Positions 16,231 to 21,989 of a DNA stretch of 43,036 nt are shown here, in pieces. Numbering within the stretch: the stretch's first letter is position 1; every line of letters starts with the position of its first letter. The notes under the pieces are model-generated. The model did no database searches and was not told where the DNA came from. It saw only the letters and a list, made by a program, of their open reading frames with translations. The DNA comes from Xylanibacillus composti (lineage in GTDB: Bacteria; Bacillota; Bacilli; Paenibacillales; K13): NCBI RefSeq assembly GCF_018403685.1, contig NZ_BOVK01000058.1:1-43036 (forward strand), read 5' to 3'. Both the position numbers and the translations under genes were made by a program.

Positions 16231-16514
16231 TTGAAGCACAATTCTTGCGGGATCTGGCCAGTTACGTTAATAGCCGAATCGCGAAGGTTATCGTTAACGG
16301 CTCATATGAAATAACTAATTTCACGGTGAAGCGCGTTGACGATCAGACAGTAGTGTTGAATTATATAGTGCCGGCAGCTGAGGTATCGCTCGTAACAGAA
16401 ATCGATTTGAGAGATACCGCAGACCGTGTGATTAGCTCAAAACCAGTACATGTACCGATTACGACCGATCATTTGATGTTGCAGACGCTTAAGGTGAAAG
16501 AGGTGACGACATAA
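16227..16514 (+). CDS. hypothetical baseplate/fibre-region protein (95 aa)
   Basis: A 95-residue beta-rich protein between YmfQ and the tail fibre. Segments are IEAQFLRDLASYVNSRIAKV, NGSYEITNFTVKRVDDQTVV and a final HLMLQTLKVKEVTT. Relatives in Paenibacillus prophages are sometimes given enzyme names by mistake; no catalytic motif is visible. Four-base overlap with YmfQ and one-base overlap with the fibre gene show coupling, so a structural role at the baseplate-fibre joint is likely. Confidence 0.65.
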   Translation: MIEAQFLRDLASYVNSRIAKVIVNGSYEITNFTVKRVDDQTVVLNYIVPAAEVSLVTEIDLRDTADRVISSKPVHVPITTDHLMLQTLKVKEVTT

Positions 16515-17683
16515 TGGCGAAAACTGACTGGACTCTCGATGAAGACGTGTTGCCGCAGGATATGAACAACATCGGGCAAGAGATTAACCAGCTCCGCGCG
16601 GACGTGGATAATATTCACATTCCACCAGCGTCCACAACACAGGCCGGTATCGTGCAATTGTCTAACGCTGTGAATAGCACAGCGCAGGATATGGCTGCAA
16701 CACCAGCAGCAGTTAAGGTGGCCTATGATCGAGCCCAAGAGGCTTTTCAACTTGGCAATGAGAGAAAGCAAGAAGTTGTGGACGTGCTCATTGCCAAAGG
16801 AGTTTCAGCGTCCACTTCTGAATCATGGGATTCGTTGATTGGAAAGTTGTCTTCGATCATCAAGGCGACAGGCAATGCCGCGGTGGGCGACGTGCTTGTT
16901 TCCAAGACATTTTCCAACGCATCGGCGAACGGACTTACTGGTACGATGCCGAACCGGGGGAATGTGACCCAAACGTTGACGAGTCAAGGACAATCCTATA
17001 CGATCCCGCAAGGGCATCATGGAGGAACGGGCACTGTAACAGCTAACATCACCAATTTGAGCGCGGCGAATATAAGGAACGGCGCAACAGTCGGTGGTAT
17101 CGCAGGGACGTTTTCACAGTTTTCCAACGGCGCAACGGCTGCGCAGATACTAACAGGTCGGTCGGCGGCAGTGAATGGAGCCGCTGTAAACGGTTCAATG
17201 CCTGATCGGGGAAGCGTTGGGACGCAAACAATCTCCACGCAAAACGGTGAGTATGCCATACCCGCAGGGTATCACAATGGTGCGGGGAGAGTAAGGGCGA
17301 CCTTTGCAAATTTGACGCCTGCCAATGTGCGGCAAGGGGTTAATATAGGCGGGGTTGTAGGCTCTCTTATTCCGGGTGTGCCTTACGCCGAAGGTTCGGC
17401 AACCCCCAATCAATTTGGTGAGATCGTGGTTACCGGGCTATCATTTAGACCCAGAACAATTTTTATTTCGGGGGATTACGGTGGCAGCGGTGGGGAAACA
17501 ATAAATAAGTTTTATGGCGATGTGTTTCCCTTTTCCGTTATACAACAAACCGCCTTTTTAATGAATTCAACCGGATCATATAACAGTAGTGTATTCACGG
17601 CCGGTTCGTGGACAATTGGCAGCAATTCATTTTCTTGTAGGGTCGGCTATATGATGCCCGTCCAATATAGATGTTTTGGTTAG
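16514..17683 (+). CDS. tail fibre protein with repeat motifs (389 aa)
   Basis: Receptor-binding fibre. Residues 1-50 attach to the baseplate (KTDWTLDEDVLPQDMNNIGQ). About 52-78 is a classical phage tail-fibre repeat (STTQAGIVQLSNAVNSTAQD then MAATPAAVKVAYDRA). About 130-285 holds two copies of a roughly 57-residue repeat, seen in TIPQGHHGGTGTVTANITNL versus AIPAGYHNGAGRVRATFANL. The last 100 residues are aromatic and Gly/Ser-rich and probably form the receptor-binding tip. The tip is the part expected to vary between phages. Confidence 0.85.
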   Translation: MAKTDWTLDEDVLPQDMNNIGQEINQLRADVDNIHIPPASTTQAGIVQLSNAVNSTAQDMAATPAAVKVAYDRAQEAFQLGNERKQEVVDVLIAKGVSASTSESWDSLIGKLSSIIKATGNAAVGDVLVSKTFSNASANGLTGTMPNRGNVTQTLTSQGQSYTIPQGHHGGTGTVTANITNLSAANIRNGATVGGIAGTFSQFSNGATAAQILTGRSAAVNGAAVNGSMPDRGSVGTQTISTQNGEYAIPAGYHNGAGRVRATFANLTPANVRQGVNIGGVVGSLIPGVPYAEGSATPNQFGEIVVTGLSFRPRTIFISGDYGGSGGETINKFYGDVFPFSVIQQTAFLMNSTGSYNSSVFTAGSWTIGSNSFSCRVGYMMPVQYRCFG

Positions 17684-17696
17684 GAGGTAGGACATA

Positions 17697-18110
17697 TTGC
17701 AGATAGGGAGACGAATTTATTACGACAAGACCAACGGAAATGTCATCCAAGATACAGGAGAAAGACGAGGAAATGTCGTTGAGACAACAATCGAGCAAGA
17801 TTTTGCGGCATATGTCGCACTGGCCGAGCGTGTGCCCGAAACGGTGGGAGTCCTGCAAATGGATTACGGTCAATATGCACAGGACTTTGCGGAGTGCAAT
17901 GGATATCGGGTGGATGTAAGCGGAGACGAACCGAGATTGCTATTTTCGTATCCTGATCTGGAGGAACCGGAAGCTCCTCCTGTCTATAGGGGGCCGTTTT
18001 CGGTTGAAGTGGATCGCTTGAAGCAAGCTGACCTCGACAACAAAGAGGCCGTAGCTGCACTCTATGAAGCGCTAATCGGAGGTGGGACAAGTGAGCGAAG
18101 CTATCGCTAA
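17697..18110 (+). CDS. XkdW-like tail protein (137 aa)
   Basis: TTG start after TAGGAGGTAG (17681-17690). It opens QIGRRIYYDKTNGNVIQDTG, followed by ERRGNVVETTIEQDFAAYVA, a pattern shared with XkdW-like proteins encoded between fibre and XkdX genes. The middle contains a Pro-rich acidic stretch and the end a helix (EAVAALYEALIGGG). Its 3' end overlaps xkdX by 20 bases. Probably a fibre accessory or assembly factor; direct evidence is only family pattern and position. Confidence 0.7.
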   Translation: MQIGRRIYYDKTNGNVIQDTGERRGNVVETTIEQDFAAYVALAERVPETVGVLQMDYGQYAQDFAECNGYRVDVSGDEPRLLFSYPDLEEPEAPPVYRGPFSVEVDRLKQADLDNKEAVAALYEALIGGGTSERSYR

Positions 18111-18216
18111 GATTTACGCTGATTTAGTGCGAGCAGGCCGCCGGACAATTGCGCAGGTGCCGGAGACAGTACGGCAGCAGGTAGAGCAAACACTCGCGAT
18201 GGACAATCTAAGCTGA
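18091..18216 (+). CDS. XkdX family protein (41 aa)
   Basis: A 41-residue GTG-started protein with ribosome site GGAGGTGGG. The pattern KIYADLVRAGRRTIAQVPET followed by VRQQVEQTLA is diagnostic of the XkdX family, a short protein at the end of the tail operon in PBSX-type phages. It overlaps the XkdW-like gene by 20 bases. Function is unknown; the family is consistently the last tail gene before the lysis cassette. Confidence 0.85.
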   Translation: MSEAIAKIYADLVRAGRRTIAQVPETVRQQVEQTLAMDNLS

Positions 18217-18352
18217 TTCAAATAAATAAAAATAAATAATATTGTTGTAGTTGAATTATGCAGCATCCCGTTTTATTTGATGACCTGTTGAACCGCAGAG
18301 CACATTAGAGATTTTTTTTATAAATAAAACATTTTAACACGAGCTGTTTTCA
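18217..18352. other. AT-rich intergenic stretch with no gene
   Basis: Between xkdX and the toxin-antitoxin region the DNA is strongly AT-rich (runs of AAATAAATAAAAATAAATAA). I see no gene, no convincing terminator hairpin and no tRNA. With the next 470 bases this separates the tail operon from the lysis genes. Confidence 0.5.
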
Positions 18353-18382
18353 TTGCGACATACACGCAGCGTGTGATATGAT
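18353..18382 (+). promoter_or_regulatory. candidate promoter of antitoxin RNA
   Basis: TTGCGA at 18353-18358 and TATGAT at 18377-18382 are 18 bases apart, and TGA precedes the -10 (extended -10). Transcription would start near 18389, just before the perfect palindrome AGGTATACCT (18392-18401), and run toward the toxin gene. A second weaker -10 (TACAAT, 18445-18450) could give a shorter RNA. Confidence 0.5.
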
Positions 18383-18457
18383 TATTTCAAAAGGTATACC
18401 TCAGTTTATACATCAATGCATACATTAAAGCACCTGTATTGGTCTACAATGTAAAGA

Positions 18458-18477
18458 GGGCGGTCTGCCAACCGCCC
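18458..18477 (-). terminator. candidate terminator of toxin mRNA
   Basis: GGGCGGT (18458-18464) and ACCGCCC (18471-18477) form a perfect seven-pair GC-rich stem with a six-base loop. Read on the minus strand it is followed by TCTTTACATT. It would end the toxin message about 85 bases after the toxin stop. Confidence 0.5.
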
Positions 18478-18525
18478 CCGGTACAACACTTGGATGGGTA
18501 TCCCTCTAAGATGGTGTCTGAACAG

Positions 18526-18575
18526 AAAGTAGCCCTCACCTTGGCAGCTAACCTGGGAGGGCTACTTTCTTTTTT
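18526..18575 (+). terminator. strong rho-independent terminator inside toxin 3' end
   Basis: AAAGTAGCCCTC (18526-18537) pairs with GAGGGCTACTTT (18557-18568), 12 perfect pairs, followed on the plus strand by TTTCTTTTTT. It ends the putative antitoxin RNA. In the toxin mRNA the same sequence is a long stem containing the toxin stop codon, which may stabilise the message. Confidence 0.8.
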
Positions 18576-18648
18576 CGATGTATGTCAGCAGCGCCAGGAG
18601 AAATGTTCCGAACGCAATGAATGACATGATCGTCTGGAAAGTATTCAT
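18562..18648 (-). CDS. holin-like type I toxin peptide (28 aa)
   Basis: A 28-residue hydrophobic peptide: MNTFQTIMSF, then an uninterrupted membrane helix (IAFGTFLLALLTYI), then the charged end EKRK. This is the pattern of the putative holin-like toxin family related to TxpA and BsrG type I toxins of Bacilli prophages, which damage the membrane when over-expressed. It has a strong ribosome site (AAAGGAGGG), an extended -10 promoter 58 bases upstream, and its ribosome site lies within a hairpin (see findings). It lies on the minus strand between tail and lysis genes and is convergent with a putative antisense RNA. A plain small holin is the alternative. Confidence 0.75.
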   Translation of the reverse strand: MNTFQTIMSFIAFGTFLLALLTYIEKRK

Positions 18649-18706
18649 AGGCATCCCTCCTTTCCAGAGGGAGCCTGCCCATCCCAAGTTCAGTTGTACC
18701 AATTCA

Positions 18707-18715
18707 ATTATAGCA
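18707..18715 (-). promoter_or_regulatory. extended -10 promoter of toxin gene
   Basis: On the minus strand TGC TATAAT (18715 to 18707) is a perfect extended -10. No good -35 is visible, which extended -10 promoters tolerate. Transcription would start near 18700, leaving a leader of about 50 bases before the toxin ATG. Confidence 0.65.
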
Positions 18716-18825
18716 AATGCATCCATTTATGTGGGTGCTTTTTTTATGTCATGGAACAGTCAGATGAATATCAAAAGAAGTGCAGCCTGCCCTGTTAGCG
18801 GGGATTTAATTTGGATGGTGATGTC

Positions 18826-19104
18826 ATGGAGTGGATGGGTATTGCAGGAGTGATTAGCGGAATATTACTTGGCTGGCTGGGACGTGCAAGATTAATCAAA
18901 CAGGACGTTGCTCAGGAAGCTAGTACAGACGCTGCACTCAAGTCGGATGTGGATTATATCAAACGTGGTGTTGATGACCTTAGGCTTGAGCAAAAAGACC
19001 AAGGTAGACGTTTTGACCAACTGGCCGAGAGGGTAACGCGCGTAGAGGAATCTGCCAAGCAAGCACATTACCGACTTAATAGACTGGATGGGAAGGAGAG
19101 ATAA
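18826..19104 (+). CDS. XhlA-like membrane-anchored coiled-coil lysis protein (92 aa)
   Basis: Accessory lysis protein next to amidase and holin. The product has an N-terminal membrane segment (MGIAGVISGILLGWLG) then a charged coiled coil (VDYIKRGVDDLRLEQKDQGR and LAERVTRVEESAKQAHYRL), the latter matching XhlA-type proteins. In classical XhlA the membrane segment is at the C-terminus; here it is at the N-terminus. ATG 18826 follows GGTGAT; a TTG at 18811 after GGGGAT is an alternative start. Expected to act with the holin at the membrane. Confidence 0.7.
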   Translation: MEWMGIAGVISGILLGWLGRARLIKQDVAQEASTDAALKSDVDYIKRGVDDLRLEQKDQGRRFDQLAERVTRVEESAKQAHYRLNRLDGKER

Positions 19105-19107
19105 AAC

Positions 19108-19854
19108 ATGAAGATCGTAATTGATGCCGGTCACGGACCAAATACGCCAGGCAAGCGCACGCCGGACGATAGCATGCGCGAATTTCACTTCAACAGCGTG
19201 ACAGCTCGATATGCTCGGGACGAACTACTGAAGTACGAAGGTGTGGAGGTGCTCTTTACGCATGCGGATGAAGGCAGCCGAGATGTGCCGCTTAAAGAAC
19301 GGACAGACAAGGCCAACGCCTGGAAGGCCGCTGTACTCGTGTCTATACATGCGAACGCCTACGGCAGCACCTGGAACGATGTGCAAGGCATCGAGACGTT
19401 CGTCTATTCGACCCGGCCAGCAGCCGCTATAAAGCTCGCTGAAGCTGTCCAGCAGAACCTTCTTATGGGGACAGGGCGCAAGAATCGCGGTGTAAAAGCG
19501 GATAACCTGCACATGCTACGCGAATCGAATATGACGTCGATACTCGTTGAGTGTGGCTTTATGACAAATTACGAAGAAGCTGACTTGCTGAAAAGTGACA
19601 TTTACCGCCGTAAGTGTGCGAAGGCGATCGTGGCCGGGATCGTGGAGACGTATGGCCTGCGGCGTGAAGCGGATGCCAATCCGAAGGTGGACGGTAAAGC
19701 GAATGTAGTACTTAATGGAGCACCTGCTCCTGACGGGTTCATTGCATCCGGTGCTACGTATGTGCCTGTTCGCTTTATTGCAGAAGCGTTTGGGGCTCGT
19801 GTGACGTGGGATGGTAATTCTAAAACGGTGTTTATTGAGAAGGGAGATAGTTAA
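19108..19854 (+). CDS. endolysin: N-acetylmuramoyl-L-alanine amidase (Amidase_3) with stalk domain (248 aa)
   Basis: Cuts the amide bond between muramic acid and the stem peptide to release phage. Residues 1-175 are a zinc amidase_3 domain: DAGHGPNTPG with H9, REFHFN with E25, VSIHAN with H81 and ILVECGFMTN with catalytic E148, so all zinc and catalytic residues are present. Residues about 195-245 hold a short copper-amine-oxidase-like module (FIASGATYVPVRFIAEAFGA) in place of a usual wall-binding domain. There is no signal peptide, so export depends on the holin encoded next. The gene starts three bases after the XhlA-like stop. Confidence 0.92.
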   Translation: MKIVIDAGHGPNTPGKRTPDDSMREFHFNSVTARYARDELLKYEGVEVLFTHADEGSRDVPLKERTDKANAWKAAVLVSIHANAYGSTWNDVQGIETFVYSTRPAAAIKLAEAVQQNLLMGTGRKNRGVKADNLHMLRESNMTSILVECGFMTNYEEADLLKSDIYRRKCAKAIVAGIVETYGLRREADANPKVDGKANVVLNGAPAPDGFIASGATYVPVRFIAEAFGARVTWDGNSKTVFIEKGDS

Positions 19855-20058
19855 ATGAATAAGAAAAGATTGCGGAATTACGGATTGTGGGCGGCTGTAG
19901 GAGCTTTGGTGATCGATGTAGGCATTTATGCAGGCTTCATCCCAATGAGCGAGTCTGAGGCCTTAAATAGGTTTGTGATTAGCGGGCTGAACGTGTTGGT
20001 GCTGGCCGGGATCGTCAGCAATCCGACCAAGCCGGATGGTAAAGGATTCAATCTATAA
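19855..20058 (+). CDS. phage holin (67 aa)
   Basis: A 67-residue protein with a basic start (NKKRLRNYGLW), a first membrane segment (AAVGALVIDVGIYAGFI), a short acidic loop (SESEALNRF) and a second membrane segment (VISGLNVLVLAGIVS) before NPTKPDGKGF. Two helices and the NPT-x-PDGKGF end are typical of class II holins of Gram-positive phages. Its ATG follows the amidase stop directly, so the two are coupled. It would form the membrane lesion that lets the amidase out. Confidence 0.85.
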   Translation: MNKKRLRNYGLWAAVGALVIDVGIYAGFIPMSESEALNRFVISGLNVLVLAGIVSNPTKPDGKGFNL

Positions 20059-20066
20059 TGTACAAG

Positions 20067-20100
20067 CCCCGCTAACATTAAGTTGGCGGGGTATGTTTTA
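20067..20100 (+). terminator. terminator after lysis genes
   Basis: CCCCGCTAAC (20067-20076) pairs with GTTGGCGGGG (20082-20091), ten pairs with one wobble, followed by TATGTTTTAT. It closes the late transcript and overlaps the 3' end of the convergent minus-strand gene, so it may act in both directions. Confidence 0.75.
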
Positions 20101-20632
20101 TATGTCGTTCGATTTTTTTAGGTTCAGGACCTTTGACTTTGAATTTCATTTCTAGCATTGTAGATAGTTCAATAAATTTACTAGCTATCATAGAAGCTTC
20201 TTCTGCAGAATTATATGTTCCACGTCCTTCATTAAGAGTTCCGGTGATTTCACCAAATGAATCCATCCAAAATTCTTCGAAATACTTCCGCATGGAATCC
20301 CATGGAGCTAGAATGGACTGTAGCAGGATATTATCAAATAATGACGATAATTTCTCACTACTGAACGGGGGATCAATTGTTACATATGACTTAAATGATT
20401 CCATATCTATTTTGTCGGAACTACTTAAATTATATAAAAAGGCAATATTCCCATGAGATGCCCGAAGAATCTCTTTTACCAAAATAATTCGTTGATTCTC
20501 TTTTTCTTCTATACGTTGATTGTACATTTCTCGAACAATGTCAGAATTAATTTTAGTTGCGCGCCACATGAAGAATGTTAGTAAGCCCATTATAATAGTG
20601 TTCACTATTAATATGTAATCGGAATTCTCCAT
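20078..20632 (-). CDS. membrane-anchored hypothetical protein, prophage accessory gene (184 aa)
   Basis: Residues 5-25 form one membrane helix (YILIVNTIIMGLLTFFMW). The rest is cytoplasmic or surface-exposed, helical and charged (REMYNQRIEEKENQRIILVK, MIASKFIELSTMLEMKFKV). No family recognised. The coding sequence is clearly more AT-rich than the late genes, suggesting separate acquisition. It is convergent with the holin gene, so it belongs to genes expressed independently of lysis. The ribosome site GGAAAGGAG is about 13 bases from the ATG, longer than ideal. A lysogen-conversion or exclusion role is possible but unproven. Confidence 0.65.
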   Translation of the reverse strand: MENSDYILIVNTIIMGLLTFFMWRATKINSDIVREMYNQRIEEKENQRIILVKEILRASHGNIAFLYNLSSSDKIDMESFKSYVTIDPPFSSEKLSSLFDNILLQSILAPWDSMRKYFEEFWMDSFGEITGTLNEGRGTYNSAEEASMIASKFIELSTMLEMKFKVKGPEPKKIERHIKHTPPT

Positions 20633-20655
20633 TGATTAAATAGTCTCCTTTCCTA

Positions 20656-21423
20656 TTACTCGCACGCGACCCCATCCCCGTCCCGATCAAGCTTCGAGCT
20701 ATACCCAGGATCCCCGGCGTAAATCGGCGCGGCTCCCGCTTCTCTGGCCTCACTACAATTAGCGTAAAAGACTTCCTCAACGATGCTTCCCTGCGTTTCA
20801 GTCGGTACAGTTGGCTCCGCTACTCCTGCAGACTCCACTGTTGCATCGATCACAAACAAGACTCTTGTTCCGTCTGGATAATCTTCGAGCTGATTGCCAA
20901 CCCAGGAACCGGCCCCGCGATTGTCAGATGGATCGATATACATGATGGACGCTCCGGCACCTCCCTCAGCACACATGGCCATCGGCCACTCATCACGGTC
21001 AAATCCGTCTTTAGTCGGAATTCCTGCGAGTGAGGCGTCACGATTTTCGTCAGCTCCGTCCCTATCGATCGTACACACTGCTGGTTCACCATTTTCGATT
21101 GCCTTCAAGATGTGAGCTGCTGTTTCGGGATATCGATCGGCTGGAAATTCTAAAACGACATCATATGTACTGTTTCCAGCGATCGCATTTTTGCTTGTAA
21201 TCGTGGCTGTTTTTGTTGCGTCGTCCCACTTAACATCAGCGCCAAGCATTTCACCTGCTGCCCGTAGAGGAACATAGATCGATCCGTTAATAAGCTGCAG
21301 TTCGGCATCTGCCTTTTTCCCGTCCACGATCAGAGTCAACTTAGATGTTGCCAGTGTTCCAAGACTAAACGATAAGGCGAGAGCAATGCTAATAAGAACA
21401 GTGATAACTATCTTTCTCTTCAT
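20656..21423 (-). CDS. secreted NucA/NucB-type DNase with stalk and excalibur domains (255 aa)
   Basis: The start is ATG 21423 after AGGAGGG; the frame is open further upstream. Domains: signal peptide 1-26 ([20 protein letters not shown]), copper-amine-oxidase-like module 30-80 ([20 protein letters not shown]), NucA/NucB nuclease about 87-193 ([64 protein letters not shown]), and a C-terminal excalibur calcium-binding motif ([11 protein letters not shown]). The DRDEWP and DNRGAGSW motifs keep the catalytic residues known for NucA/NucB. It should be an extracellular, possibly wall-attached DNase. It lies at the prophage edge, so it could be phage-carried or host. Confidence 0.88.
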   Translation of the reverse strand: MKRKIVITVLISIALALSFSLGTLATSKLTLIVDGKKADAELQLINGSIYVPLRAAGEMLGADVKWDDATKTATITSKNAIAGNSTYDVVLEFPADRYPETAAHILKAIENGEPAVCTIDRDGADENRDASLAGIPTKDGFDRDEWPMAMCAEGGAGASIMYIDPSDNRGAGSWVGNQLEDYPDGTRVLFVIDATVESAGVAEPTVPTETQGSIVEEVFYANCSEAREAGAAPIYAGDPGYSSKLDRDGDGVACE

Positions 21424-21520
21424 TGTAAACCCTCCTAGAACTTCTTGCTCAAAGTATTCGCCAGAATATGACATAATCCTTTTGTACAGCTTGATTTACA
21501 ATTAACGATCTGTATCATGA

Positions 21521-21534
21521 GAACAAATGTTTCG
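21521..21534. promoter_or_regulatory. LexA-like box upstream of nuclease gene
   Basis: GAACAAATGTTTCG fits the Bacillus LexA/DinR pattern CGAAC-N4-GTTCG with one mismatch in the core. It lies about 98 bases upstream of the nuclease ATG. No clear promoter pair was found beside it, so regulation is tentative. Confidence 0.35.
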
Positions 21535-21562
21535 CTAGGGTGGTTGCTTCATTGAGGACAAA

Positions 21563-21607
21563 TGTGATTTTTATCTTTTCATCACGAAAAATCACACAAA
21601 AATCACA
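21563..21607. repeat. three copies of AAAAATCACA, one inverted and two direct
   Basis: TGTGATTTTT (21563-21572) is the exact inverse of AAAAATCACA at 21587-21596, which is repeated at 21598-21607, 11 bases further. Regular helical spacing suggests a protein-binding site; the protein is unknown. Confidence 0.6.
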
Positions 21608-21634
21608 GAAATAACATCCTAGAACGAATGAACA

Positions 21635-21663
21635 CGAACATATGTTAATGGACAGATTAAAAT
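21635..21663 (+). promoter_or_regulatory. LexA-like box with candidate -10
   Basis: CGAACATATGTTAA (21635-21648) matches the LexA consensus in 12 of 14 positions. TAAAAT at 21658-21663 could be a -10, so the box would overlap the -35 zone of a plus-strand transcript running toward the terminator at 21770. Confidence 0.35.
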
Positions 21664-21769
21664 AACGCGAATTTTCAACGGTAACAACCGAACATAACTC
21701 GCTGCAAAATGTAATGAAAGATGGGCGGCATGATGTAAGCTTTGGTTCAGAATCCCGGTTTTGGTCAAG

Positions 21770-21810
21770 AGGCTTCTCATCAGAAAATAGCTGATGAGAA
21801 GCCTTTTTTA
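21770..21810 (+). terminator. strong terminator without an upstream gene
   Basis: AGGCTTCTCATCAG (21770-21783) and CTGATGAGAAGCCT (21791-21804) form 14 perfect pairs with a seven-base loop, followed by TTTTTT. Only the plus strand has the T-run. No plus-strand coding frame precedes it, so it may end a small RNA starting in 21650-21700. Confidence 0.8.
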
Positions 21811-21914
21811 TTCAGTGCTCGAAGACTGTGATATCGAGCAGGATGAAGTGTCAAGAGACATACGGAATGGGCCTTGTACTAATGTTCGGCAGACGCCTGA
21901 GGTTTAGGGGATTG

Positions 21915-21944
21915 TTGCCGAATCTTGCGAGGTTGGTGTATGCT
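21915..21944 (+). promoter_or_regulatory. candidate promoter of manC-galU
   Basis: TTGCCG (21915-21920) and TATGCT (21939-21944) are separated by 18 bases, 46 bases upstream of the manC ATG. Both elements match the consensus at four of six positions. Confidence 0.4.
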
Positions 21945-21989
21945 AAAAGAGTCTAGGACTTGACCAACTAGCGGGGAGAGGACGACTTC

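Larger units (their letters stand above)
18389..18575 (+). ncRNA. putative type I antitoxin RNA, convergent with holin-like toxin
   Basis: Inferred RNA of roughly 190 bases from the promoter at 18353-18382 to the strong terminator ending near 18575. Its 3' part is antisense to the end of the toxin reading frame and the toxin mRNA 3' region. This is the geometry of RatA/TxpA and SR4/BsrG in Bacillus prophages, where the convergent RNA pairs with the toxin message and triggers decay or blocks translation. No transcript evidence is available; the boundaries are estimates. Confidence 0.5.

Noticed and set aside
18217-18440. CRISPR-like or tandem repeats in the AT-rich gap
   Set aside because: Only simple AAATAA-type runs and one palindrome; no spacer-repeat pattern, and none was seen elsewhere in the window.
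18439-18853. Two plus-strand open frames (18439-18624 and 18578-18853)
   Set aside because: They have no ribosome sites, cross the terminator hairpins and run antisense to the toxin; their composition is not protein-like.
21745-21770. GGTTCAGAATCCCGG-like sequence resembling a tRNA T-arm and thus an attachment site
   Set aside because: One extra base in the loop, no acceptor stem partner and no CCA; no matching second copy in the window.
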